A stretch of DNA of 64,000 bases. Origin: Lentisphaerota bacterium (lineage in GTDB: Bacteria > Verrucomicrobiota > Kiritimatiellia > UBA8416 > JAIOPI01). The notes under the pieces were generated by a model. The model was not told where the DNA came from and made no database searches. It was given only the letters and a program-made list of their open reading frames with translations. The stretch spans positions 62,001-126,000 of the forward strand of contig JAIOPI010000006.1 in the NCBI GenBank assembly GCA_021413965.1, given 5' to 3'. This document shows, in pieces, positions 35,255 to 43,188 of the stretch. A program made the position numbers and the translations under genes. Position 1 is the stretch's first letter. Every line of letters starts with the position of its first letter.

Positions 35255-37897
35255 TCACTCGGGAGCCGGCGGCTGGTACCCCAGCGGCGCTGAGCCGGGG
35301 GGCCGTGTCACCTGCAGCACAAAGTTGGTGGCCGCCGGATCGACAAATCCCGGGTTTACATAGATGGAGTTCGTATCCTGCCCGCTCCGCGCCCGCCAGC
35401 GGGTGAGGTCCATCCGCACATCGTCCACGGCGATCACATTGCCCGTGCCGCGCATGTAGTACACGTTGTGGTCCGCCTGCAGCCCGCTTACCGCCGTGCC
35501 CGCGAGGTCCAGCACCGGCCCGCGGCCGGAGACCAGCACGTTGTGCTGCAGGACCACATGCTTCACCTCGCCCATGAGTTGCACCGCGAACCGCCCGACT
35601 CCCGGCGCGAAAAAGATCGTGTTGTTCTCGATGCGGTGACCGTCGCCCGCGCGCAGGGCGTTGCCCTTGAAGGACGTAATGCCGCCCGCGGCATTGTCGA
35701 AGATCAGGTTGTTTCGAATAACCGCCTGATCGCCACCGTCCATGTTGATCGCCGAGCCGCCCGCCTTGCCGTTGCCGTAGATGACGTTGTCCTCGATGAC
35801 CGGACCGGTGACCATGCCATCGCCGCCTTCGGACAGATCCCCGTTGAAATGCAGTCCGCAACCGGCGTTGTCGTGGATCCGGCAGCGGCGCACGGTGGGA
35901 TGGTCCGTGGTGCTGAAGTACATGCCGTGCTGGGAGCGCGAGCCGTACGTATCGCACCCGTCGACCAGGATGTCGTCGCTGAGGACGGTCTGAATGCCCC
36001 AGACCCGGTTATTCGCCAGCACACACTGGCGAATGATGATGTGGCGCGACTGATTGATGAGAATGCCGGTGCGCAGCGCGCCCCGCACCGTCAACCCCTC
36101 CAGGACCAGGTACTCGGTCGTCCCGCCACCGAGCACGAGAATGCCATCGCGCTCGGTCGGTTCCAGGATTGCGCCCGGCTCGCCGTGAATTGTGATGGGC
36201 TTCCCGGCCTCGCCTTTTAGCCCTTCCAGCGTGGCACTCTGACGGTAGACGCCCGGTTTCAGCAGCAGCGTATCGCCGGCCTTCAGGTCCCTGGCGGCGA
36301 CTTCAATTGACCGATCGGGGGTCACGGTGATCGTCACCGCACCGGCGGTTTCCGCTCGCGACAGGCCGACGGCGAGGAGCAGCGCGACAGTCCCCGCCGC
36401 CGAACCAATCCCCCGGCGTGCGCCCCACCAGCCACGCAGGCGCTGCGCGGCGGCACGCACGGTCAACACGGACAGGAGGTAGATCAACGGGTCCACGGTG
36501 GCCCGGAAGCGGTTGTTCTCACCAATATCCATGGCATTCCCCAGTACGGCAACATACACAACAGACGCGCACATGAACACAACGGGCATCACCGAGACAT
36601 CCTGGTCGCGAATCAGCCGGCAGGCTTGCCGCCACCCGATCAGTGCAAACAGCACGACCAGCGGAGGAATCAGCAGCAGGCTGGTCAGTGCGCAGAGCGT
36701 CGGCGGGCCCTCGTTGCCGAAGATCACGCGACGCACCGGCCGGATGTCCACCCACGCGCGCAAGCGCCAGGCGGACACGACGTCCAGATACGACTGCAAG
36801 GCCGCGCGATTGTCCTTCAGATAAAAGTAGTCCCACGCCGGCTGGGAAAAGACGAGCCAGGCATCCAGGACGCTCGCCAGATACTGGCGGGGATAGTGGC
36901 GGATGATCCACGTGGCGGCGCGCTGGTAGTCGCGCGCAATGCCGACAAACGCGCCGTGATTGTAATTCGGGTAGCCGCTCGCGCGCCCCGGGTCAGACAG
37001 TTCGGGGGCATCCGGTGCGGTGGGCGCGTCCGCCCGATACGCGGGCGCATATTCCCGCAGGGGGCTGAAGGGCTTCACACCCGCCACAGCAGGGATGTCG
37101 CCAGCCTGCACGAGTTGGGCGACTGTGTTGGTTCCCACCGCATGGGAGGCGATGTAGAAGAGGTTCATCCCAGCCCAGCTGGACGCGCCGAAGAAACCGA
37201 AAAGGATCAGGTTCTTCAGGTAGAACAGCGCGAGCGTACCCACGGCGACTCCGGCATATAGGGCAACGCGGGGGCGCTGACGACCTGAAGGAACCAGGAC
37301 CAGCACGGCACAGGCGAGCAGGAAGACGAGGTGGAACATGGAGCGCGTCAGGCACGCGCACAAGACCAGCAGGAGAAAGGCCCCGGCGTAGCCGGGCTGG
37401 CGGGTGGACTGAAAACGGTGCAAGGCCACGGCGGCCAGCGTCAGCATGGCGGCGACCGGGTATTCGTAGAACAGCCAGTTCTCGTAGAGGATGGCGTTGG
37501 GACTGACCGCGTACGCGAGCGCGCAGGCCAGCGCGACGGGCCGCGAGAACGCGCGGAGGCGGAGAAAGCCATAGAGGGCCACGTACAGCAGAAATCCCAG
37601 CGCGAGATAGGTCGCGTGGAACGCCGCCGCGGGGGCCGCGCCGCCAAGCTTCAGTATAATGCCCAGGAAGGCATTGAATCCGGGGGGCTGGGCATGCAGG
37701 TTGACGAGCGCGGCGACCAGATGATCCCGCAGAATGGCGGGATCCAGATACTGCCAGTACCAGTCCAGTCCGGACGCGTCGAAGCGGACCCCCAGCCACC
37801 AGAACCAGGCGCGTGAAAGCGCGAACGTGAGCATCAGCACCAGCAGGGTCGCGAGACGCGCCTGACGGGACGGCGTGCTGGAGGGCGTGGTGTTCAT
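35255..37897 (-). CDS. GT-C-like membrane protein fused to a right-handed parallel beta-helix domain
   Basis: This is an 880-residue protein starting MNTTPSSTP at 37897 (ATGA overlap with the upstream GT4 gene). Residues 1-490 form about ten transmembrane helices with the first-loop pattern LDWYWQYLDPAIL and QPPGFNAFLGIIL, as in PMT_2/GT39-like enzymes. At about 494-515 a signal-peptide-like stretch (GTVALLLAVGLSRAETAGA) leads into a beta-helix of about 355 residues with a DUF1565-like opening (AGDTLLLKPGVYRQSATL) and PbH1-type rungs (GILINQSRHIIIRQCVLANN; IENNTIF). Beta-helices of this type often bind or cleave polysaccharides. The domain would face the periplasm. No frameshift is seen at the junction. 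Confidence 0.88.
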   Translation of the reverse strand: MNTTPSSTPSRQARLATLLVLMLTFALSRAWFWWLGVRFDASGLDWYWQYLDPAILRDHLVAALVNLHAQPPGFNAFLGIILKLGGAAPAAAFHATYLALGFLLYVALYGFLRLRAFSRPVALACALAYAVSPNAILYENWLFYEYPVAAMLTLAAVALHRFQSTRQPGYAGAFLLLVLCACLTRSMFHLVFLLACAVLVLVPSGRQRPRVALYAGVAVGTLALFYLKNLILFGFFGASSWAGMNLFYIASHAVGTNTVAQLVQAGDIPAVAGVKPFSPLREYAPAYRADAPTAPDAPELSDPGRASGYPNYNHGAFVGIARDYQRAATWIIRHYPRQYLASVLDAWLVFSQPAWDYFYLKDNRAALQSYLDVVSAWRLRAWVDIRPVRRVIFGNEGPPTLCALTSLLLIPPLVVLFALIGWRQACRLIRDQDVSVMPVVFMCASVVYVAVLGNAMDIGENNRFRATVDPLIYLLSVLTVRAAAQRLRGWWGARRGIGSAAGTVALLLAVGLSRAETAGAVTITVTPDRSIEVAARDLKAGDTLLLKPGVYRQSATLEGLKGEAGKPITIHGEPGAILEPTERDGILVLGGGTTEYLVLEGLTVRGALRTGILINQSRHIIIRQCVLANNRVWGIQTVLSDDILVDGCDTYGSRSQHGMYFSTTDHPTVRRCRIHDNAGCGLHFNGDLSEGGDGMVTGPVIEDNVIYGNGKAGGSAINMDGGDQAVIRNNLIFDNAAGGITSFKGNALRAGDGHRIENNTIFFAPGVGRFAVQLMGEVKHVVLQHNVLVSGRGPVLDLAGTAVSGLQADHNVYYMRGTGNVIAVDDVRMDLTRWRARSGQDTNSIYVNPGFVDPAATNFVLQVTRPPGSAPLGYQPPAPE

Positions 37898-39144
37898 CGT
37901 CGTGAGGAATGCGTGCCAATGGTTGCGTAGTAGGCCAGATACTGCTCGATGACCACCGCGCGAGCAAAGCGCGTCTCGGCCTGGCGGCGTGCGTTCCGGC
38001 TGAACTGCGCACACCAGGACGGCGTCAGTCCCGCAAGTGCCGTGGCCAACGCGCCTTCGGCCGCCATATCCACGGACGCCCCCCCGGGGCCCGGGGCCGC
38101 GCCTTCGCCACCTGTGGGCGAATCCAGCCCGGCCATCCATTCCAGCACCGGGTGCCGATTGACCAGCACGGGCACGCCGGTTGACAGCGCCTCCAGCAGG
38201 GCAATGGGCATCATTTCAAAAAGCGAACTCAGGGCGAAGACATCGAGGGCCTGATAGAAGGCGGGCATGGCATCGCGGGACAAGTCGAAGAGCACCTGCA
38301 CCCGCCCCGGTGCCAGGGCTTGCGCCAGTTGCACGAGTTCATCGGACTCGGGCTGGCGCGCGCCGGCAATCACCAGGTGGGCGTCGCGCATGGCGCTAGT
38401 CGGGCTGCGCTGCAGGGCCTGGGCGAATTCGCGAATCAAGTAGTCAATCCGCTTATGGTGCTTCTTCACCACGGCCACACAACCGACGAGCAGCGCCCCC
38501 GCGGGGATATTCAGCCGCCGGCGTACGTCCTGGCGCGCGAACGCATCCGGCGCCGGTCGGAATACGTCTGTATCGACGAAGTTGGGGATGGCCACCCAGT
38601 GCGGGCGAGCGGCAGCCGGTCCCAGTGTCCGCCGCGATTCCTGCAGGTGCCACGGTGCGAGGTGTTGCACACAGGGAAATGGCGCGAGAAAGGCGGGCGG
38701 CTCCTCGGTGCCATGGGCCAGAATTTCCTGGGTGCGCAACCATCCCCACTCGCGCCAGCGCCGGCACCAGTTCGCCAGCAGGGGATCCTGGACGTGCAGC
38801 ACATCAAAGCGTCCACGGCGCAGTTCGCGCTGCAGGCGAAGCCAGAAGGAGAATTGTTCCCAGCCGTAGCCGTCTTTCAGCCCCCAGCGCCAGGCCCAGG
38901 ACGGCGTCATGGCCACGCGCCGCTGGGTCCGCGCATCGAAGCGGCGCAGACAGGGCAGGACGACAACCAGCGGCAGCCGCTCTGCCGCGCCGGCATCCAG
39001 CTGCAAGTCGCCGCCAGCAAAGAGCGTGGCCTCTGCTCCCCGCGCGGCGAGCGCGACGGCGGTATCGCGCGCCCAGGTTTCAATGCCGCGGGAAACGTGG
39101 CCAAGACCACAGCTCGCGATGGCGATTCTGGGAGATTCGTGCAT
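37894..39144 (-). CDS. GT4-type glycosyltransferase whose start codon lies in an inverted repeat
   Basis: This is a 416-residue protein. N-domain: IAIASCGLGHVSRGIETWARD, with the typical acceptor glycine loop, and VLHVQDPLL. C-domain: LLVGCVAVVKKHHKRIDYLIREF, LVIAGARQPESDEL and SLFEMMPIALLEA (E-x7-E). The ATG at 39142-39144 and the first codons (MHESPRI) fall within the left arm of the S23 element, so this end of the gene may have been re-made by insertion. It is coupled by ATGA to the downstream membrane/beta-helix gene. Confidence 0.92.
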   Translation of the reverse strand: MHESPRIAIASCGLGHVSRGIETWARDTAVALAARGAEATLFAGGDLQLDAGAAERLPLVVVLPCLRRFDARTQRRVAMTPSWAWRWGLKDGYGWEQFSFWLRLQRELRRGRFDVLHVQDPLLANWCRRWREWGWLRTQEILAHGTEEPPAFLAPFPCVQHLAPWHLQESRRTLGPAAARPHWVAIPNFVDTDVFRPAPDAFARQDVRRRLNIPAGALLVGCVAVVKKHHKRIDYLIREFAQALQRSPTSAMRDAHLVIAGARQPESDELVQLAQALAPGRVQVLFDLSRDAMPAFYQALDVFALSSLFEMMPIALLEALSTGVPVLVNRHPVLEWMAGLDSPTGGEGAAPGPGGASVDMAAEGALATALAGLTPSWCAQFSRNARRQAETRFARAVVIEQYLAYYATIGTHSSRR

Positions 39145-39689
39145 TCGAGGATTCGGGAATTCGATGGATTCGGACAGGCAATCTAATTGGAATCATTTTG
39201 CTCGCCGCGGCGCTGCACCTATCGAACATAACCGTTCAGCAACATCACGGCGCGCTCGACAAGCGCTCGGCACTCAGCCACGACACTCGCCGGAAACAGA
39301 TCTTCATCCCAACCCGTGATGACGTGATCCAGGACCTCGTAGGCCTCGCCGCGCGCACTACGGCAGCACTGTTTTGTTTCCTTGAAGTGGAAGCGTCCGT
39401 ACCCCTCGGCCACCAACGCCGTTGTACTGCGCGCCGATCGCAGGAGTTGATCCTTCATGCGATACCGCTCTTCCGTCGGCAATGCGCGACAAGTGCGCGC
39501 CACAAAGCGCCGCAAGTCGCGACAGGCCTGCCAACAAAGCAGATCCTCAAATGTTCGCATCGACCCGCATTCCCGTAACGCGCTCGCACACCGGTCGGTC
39601 CCGAACACGGACTCATCGCCCTCGCTTTCAGCATTCCACTCAGTCACACCACGTCCTCCACCGAATTCCCGAATCAACGAATGCCCGAA
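39136..39689 (-). mobile_element. Candidate S23-encoding inverted-repeat element (554 bases)
   Basis: Left arm 39136-39167 and right arm 39658-39689 are inverted repeats matching at 28 of 32 positions. Each is built of tandem 8-base units of the form ATTCGNNN (ATTCGAGG, ATTCGGGA, ATTCGATGG on the left). Between them lies a single gene for an S23-like four-helix-bundle protein. The outer ends fall in neighbouring glycosyltransferase genes: the left arm contains a start codon and the right arm a stop codon. No transposase and no clear target-site duplication were seen. The mobile nature is inferred from the structure. Confidence 0.6.
39219..39560 (-). CDS. Four-helix-bundle protein, S23 (23S rRNA intervening-sequence protein) family
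   Basis: The protein has 113 residues from MRTFEDLLCWQ at 39560. Family marks: the FEDLLCWQACRDL opening, KDQLLRSARSTTALVAEGYGR (the conserved S-x-S-x-x-x-N/L-x-AEG-xGR region), and SARGEAYEVLDHVI, with four amphipathic helices in total. S23 proteins were first found within 23S rRNA intervening sequences of Leptospira and Coxiella, and the DGR accessory protein Avd shares this fold. No reverse transcriptase or rRNA is nearby. It is the only gene inside the inverted-repeat unit and is unrelated to glycan synthesis by sequence. Molecular function is unknown, nucleic-acid binding being the usual proposal. Confidence 0.92.
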   Translation of the reverse strand: MRTFEDLLCWQACRDLRRFVARTCRALPTEERYRMKDQLLRSARSTTALVAEGYGRFHFKETKQCCRSARGEAYEVLDHVITGWDEDLFPASVVAECRALVERAVMLLNGYVR

Positions 39690-40615
39690 GCCCCCACTCC
39701 CCGCCCCAATTGCCGCATCCCCTGACGCCAGTAGCCATAGGCGCGCCAGCAGTCGCAGTAGGCGTGGATCAGGTCGGCGGTGCGACCACACAGCGCGCTG
39801 CCGAGCAGGCGGGGCTGGCCGCGCAGCATCTGCTTGAGCGTGTAGAGCGTGAAGCGCAGCCGGCCACCCTTGATGTGGTGTCCCGACAGGAAGAAATCGG
39901 AGAACCCGACGTCGTAGTAGATGCCCGTGAAGCTGCTGACGCGCAGGCGCGCGGGCGGGATCCGGTGACGAACCGACGCGGCGGGCCAGAAGAGTTGCAC
40001 CACGCCACCCGCGCGAATGCGCTCGGAGTACTCCTGGTCTTCGAGCGTGCCGCTTCGCCCCGGGCCAAGCCGCTCGTCGAACAACCCGAACCTCGTGAAG
40101 AGGTCGGCACGGATCGCCATATTCGCCCCGGTGAGTCCCATCTCGAAGGGCATGATCGACCGGCCAAAATCCATCTCTGCCAGGTCCAGCCGGAAGCGCG
40201 CATTGAACCAGGGCGCGGGTTGTGCGCCCTGTTCGAACAGCAGTTCCACCCGTCCCTGGATGGCGCCGCACGGATGATTCTGAAACCCCTCGTCATAGGC
40301 CAGCACGAGCTTGGCATCGGGCAGCACGTCATCGTCCAGAAAAACAAGGCAACCGCCGCGCGCCTCGGCGAGGCCCAGGTTCTGGGCGGCCGCCTTGCCC
40401 GGCGTGGGGACCGGGAGGTAGACGGTGCGCAGCCCGTGGGGGGCGGCCGCAAACTGCGCGCGGGCCATGGCGGCGTGGCGCCCGTCAGGCGTATTATCAA
40501 GGAAAATGACTTCGAAGGACACGTCCGCCGTACGCTGCAAGGCCAGGACCCCTTGCAGCGTGTCGGCGGACGTGTCCTTAAAACCGCTGATGATGATGGA
40601 GTAGAGGCGAGGCAT
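39674..40615 (-). CDS. Family 2 glycosyltransferase whose stop lies in an inverted repeat
   Basis: This is a 313-residue protein. GT-A marks: YSIIISGFKDTSADTLQGVL, EVIFLDNTPDGRH, GKAAAQNLGLAEARGG, metal-binding FLDDDVLPDA (about 93-102), GLTGANMAIRADLF and the acidic pair in GTLEDQEYSERI. The C-terminal 90 residues are basic and aromatic-rich, without clear membrane helices. The last codons (ASGIR) and the TGA at 39674-39676 lie within the right arm of the S23 element, so the natural C-terminus may have been altered. The gene upstream ends 33 bases before its start. Confidence 0.92.
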   Translation of the reverse strand: MPRLYSIIISGFKDTSADTLQGVLALQRTADVSFEVIFLDNTPDGRHAAMARAQFAAAPHGLRTVYLPVPTPGKAAAQNLGLAEARGGCLVFLDDDVLPDAKLVLAYDEGFQNHPCGAIQGRVELLFEQGAQPAPWFNARFRLDLAEMDFGRSIMPFEMGLTGANMAIRADLFTRFGLFDERLGPGRSGTLEDQEYSERIRAGGVVQLFWPAASVRHRIPPARLRVSSFTGIYYDVGFSDFFLSGHHIKGGRLRFTLYTLKQMLRGQPRLLGSALCGRTADLIHAYCDCWRAYGYWRQGMRQLGRGVGASGIR

Positions 40616-40648
40616 GTCAATGGGGCCGGGGCGTTCCCCGGCGCTGCT

Positions 40649-41593
40649 TCAGCAACCGGGTTTCGCTCGCCCCAACCGACGCCAGCCGGTGATTTCGCCC
40701 CAGTCGCGCGTGGCGTTCATCAGCTCGTGCATGGCATGGGCGGCGTCGCCGCGCAGGCACCAGCCCGCGCTCTTGAGCAGCGCCGTGAGCATCGTCTTCC
40801 CGAGATACGGCAGGGAGGCCTCACGGCCGGGCTCCGTGAACATCGGTTCGCGCAAGCCCGCGTGGTAAATATGGCGCAGGTAGTAGCGCATCGTGGTGCG
40901 CTCCGGAAAGATGGGATGGACGACGAGCGCCTCAGCGCAGTAGCCGATGCGTTCGCCGCGAACCCGCACGCGCATGCCGAACTCGGCATCTTCGCTGCCG
41001 AGAGCCGCCTCGCCACAGCGCGCCCAGAGGGCCTCGTCGTAACCGCCGTAGGTGTCGAACACCCATTTGCGCACAAAGATGTTCGCCCCGAACGGCACGC
41101 GCTCGTTGGGCGCGAGTATGCCGCTCTGCGGCAGCGGCGCGTAATCCACATAGGCCGGGCTCCACGTGACAATCTCGTGGGGACGGTGCCGCAGCCAGCG
41201 CGGCAGCGGGAAGGTGATGGGGCCGGGCTCGAGCCGGCCGCTGAACAGATTCACACCCGATGAGGCCGCATACGCGGCTCCCGCCTTCAGCCAGTTCGCG
41301 TCCGGCAGGCAGTCGTCGTCGGTGAAGGCCAGCCAGTCCGTCTCAGCGGCCGCGATGCCGGCGTTGAGGGCCGCCGCCTTGTTGAAGGGCGGCGTCGCCA
41401 CATGTCGCACGGGAAAGTCCGCCCCCCGCGCGAACTGCTCGACGGCTTCCCGCGCCGACCGGTGCGTCCCGTTGTCGGCCACGATGACGGGATGCCGCTC
41501 GCCCGACGTCGCGACCGCGGGGCGCAGGGCTTCCAAGGCGCGCGCCAACCGGTCCGGGCGGTTGCAGGTGGCGATGACAACGGACAGGCTCAT
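40649..41593 (-). CDS. Family 2 glycosyltransferase
   Basis: This is a 314-residue protein whose ATG at 41593 overlaps the stop of the upstream membrane protein gene (ATGA). GT-A marks: LSVVIATCNRPDRLARAL, VIVADNGTHRS, NKAAALNAGIAAAETDWLAFTDDDCLPD (metal site TDDD near residue 94), PFGANIFVRKWVF and ALGSEDAEFGMRV carrying the acceptor-side acidic residues. This is a common bacterial GT2 subgroup in O-antigen and exopolysaccharide loci. Linkage unknown. Confidence 0.93.
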   Translation of the reverse strand: MSLSVVIATCNRPDRLARALEALRPAVATSGERHPVIVADNGTHRSAREAVEQFARGADFPVRHVATPPFNKAAALNAGIAAAETDWLAFTDDDCLPDANWLKAGAAYAASSGVNLFSGRLEPGPITFPLPRWLRHRPHEIVTWSPAYVDYAPLPQSGILAPNERVPFGANIFVRKWVFDTYGGYDEALWARCGEAALGSEDAEFGMRVRVRGERIGYCAEALVVHPIFPERTTMRYYLRHIYHAGLREPMFTEPGREASLPYLGKTMLTALLKSAGWCLRGDAAHAMHELMNATRDWGEITGWRRLGRAKPGC

Positions 41594-43188
41594 GGCGCTC
41601 CCGCAGGGGGTGGCTGCAGCATCAGGAGATCGGCGTCCTCGTACCCCACGTGCCAGCCGTGCCGCACCCAGGCGGCCTGAATGTCGACGGGGGACATGCC
41701 GGTGAACTCGGCCGTGTACCCGTGCTTCTTCTCGACCAGCACGGCGGACACATTATCGTGCCGCCAGGGATTCGTGCCCGAGCGGAGGGCGGCGCGCACC
41801 AGCGCATCGCGCGACTCGTATTCCACGGCCGGAGACGCGTGGCCTGCGGGCACGGTCAAGGCGTAGGCCCCCAACATGCCGCGCGCGAAGAACGACGTAT
41901 AGGGGTCGGAAAGCACGGCGCGTCCACTCAGCCCCTGGTTCTGCACGCGCAGCAGATGCCCGCACCAGTGGGCGTCCAGGTCGTGCGTACGAACCAGGTA
42001 GACCTCCACGGCGACACGCCCGGCAAGCGGCCAGGCCAGGGCGGCGAGCCACGCGGCGCCCACGACGCAGACCAGCGCCGGCCGGCGCTGAAACGCCCCG
42101 GCCAGAAGCCTCACGGCCAGCCCCGCCGCCACCGCGAAAGCCGCGAACATGATGACGCGGTTGGCCATGTAATCGCTGGTCGCCGCGGCGAGCCGCCGGT
42201 TGAGTGCCGGCGCCGCGAGTGCGAGCGACAGCCAGGACCAGACCGCAAACCAGGTCAACTGGCCGGCGAGCGGGGACTGGCGACGGGACCACCAGGCGCC
42301 AAGGCTGATCAGCAAGGCGCTTGCGGTGGCGAGTCCGAACGCCATGCCACTGATGTGGTAGCCGATGATCCGATGGGCATTGCTATGCGCCAGGAGCGGC
42401 GCCAGCGACAGTTGCAGGCGCAACCAGGACTGCGCCACGACCAGGAAGACGACGCCCATGAACGCCATGCCGGTCAGCGGGCCCCTCGGCCAATCAGGAA
42501 GCAACGCTGCCGGTGAGGGGCGTGTCGAGCGAGGGGCGCACAGTAAGTCGAAGGCGGCCACCGAGGCCACGGCACCGACCGCCCAAAGGCCGGTCCAAGC
42601 GTGCAGGCCGAACAGGAAGCCGAGTCCGATCCCGGCGGCCGAGGCACGTCCGGGCTGCCAGCGACGGTCTGGGGGCGCATGAAGGAACCAGGCCAGCAGC
42701 GCCTGCAGGCACGGGAGACTCGCATAGAACGGGAACGCGAGTCCGTGCAGGCCGAGGTCGCCAAAGGCGGCGAGCCAGAGGCCAAGGGCCAGCGCGCCGG
42801 CCACCCAGTACCCGGCCATGAGTCGACCGCACAGCATACACGCGGCAGCGGCCACCACGCCATTCAACGCCAAGGCCCAGCTCCAGGCCCAGGCCGCCGT
42901 TGAGCCCGTGGCTTTCGCGAGCGCCGCGGTCACCGCATCCGTCAGGCCGAATTGGGCGAAGGCGGGGGCACCTTGCAGGAACGGATCTGCCGCGAAGTTC
43001 CCGGTGCGCAGAAATTCGTCGGCCGCGGCGATATGCCACCAACTGTCGTTGATGCGATTGCAGGCCGTGTGACCGAAGAGCCCGAGGTACATGGCCAAGC
43101 AGGGCAAGAAGAGGAACAGGAGCAAGGCGATGGTCCGATCCGCGGCACGCGCCACCGCCCGCACCGTCAGCGTGGGGGTGGCTGTCAT
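41590..43188 (-). CDS. Large polytopic membrane protein, GT-C-like
   Basis: The protein has 532 residues from MTATPTLTV at 43188, coupled by ATGA overlaps to both neighbours. Around eleven hydrophobic helices are visible (AIALLLFLFLPCLAMYLGLF; WVAGALALGLWLAAF; LVCVVGAAWLAALAWPLA). The first extracytoplasmic loop NDSWWHIAAADEFLRTGNF has the placement of acidic and aromatic residues seen in GT-C enzymes. The C-terminal 100 residues form a soluble domain (LSDPYTSFFARGML; VSAVLVEKKHGY). No specific family is recognised. A polyprenyl-sugar transferase or polysaccharide polymerase role is possible but unproven. Confidence 0.75.
   Translation of the reverse strand: MTATPTLTVRAVARAADRTIALLLFLFLPCLAMYLGLFGHTACNRINDSWWHIAAADEFLRTGNFAADPFLQGAPAFAQFGLTDAVTAALAKATGSTAAWAWSWALALNGVVAAAACMLCGRLMAGYWVAGALALGLWLAAFGDLGLHGLAFPFYASLPCLQALLAWFLHAPPDRRWQPGRASAAGIGLGFLFGLHAWTGLWAVGAVASVAAFDLLCAPRSTRPSPAALLPDWPRGPLTGMAFMGVVFLVVAQSWLRLQLSLAPLLAHSNAHRIIGYHISGMAFGLATASALLISLGAWWSRRQSPLAGQLTWFAVWSWLSLALAAPALNRRLAAATSDYMANRVIMFAAFAVAAGLAVRLLAGAFQRRPALVCVVGAAWLAALAWPLAGRVAVEVYLVRTHDLDAHWCGHLLRVQNQGLSGRAVLSDPYTSFFARGMLGAYALTVPAGHASPAVEYESRDALVRAALRSGTNPWRHDNVSAVLVEKKHGYTAEFTGMSPVDIQAAWVRHGWHVGYEDADLLMLQPPPAGAP

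Noticed and set aside
39219-39560. Avd-like component of a diversity-generating retroelement
   Set aside because: The fold is related, but there is no reverse transcriptase, no template/variable repeat pair, and no VR-bearing target gene nearby.
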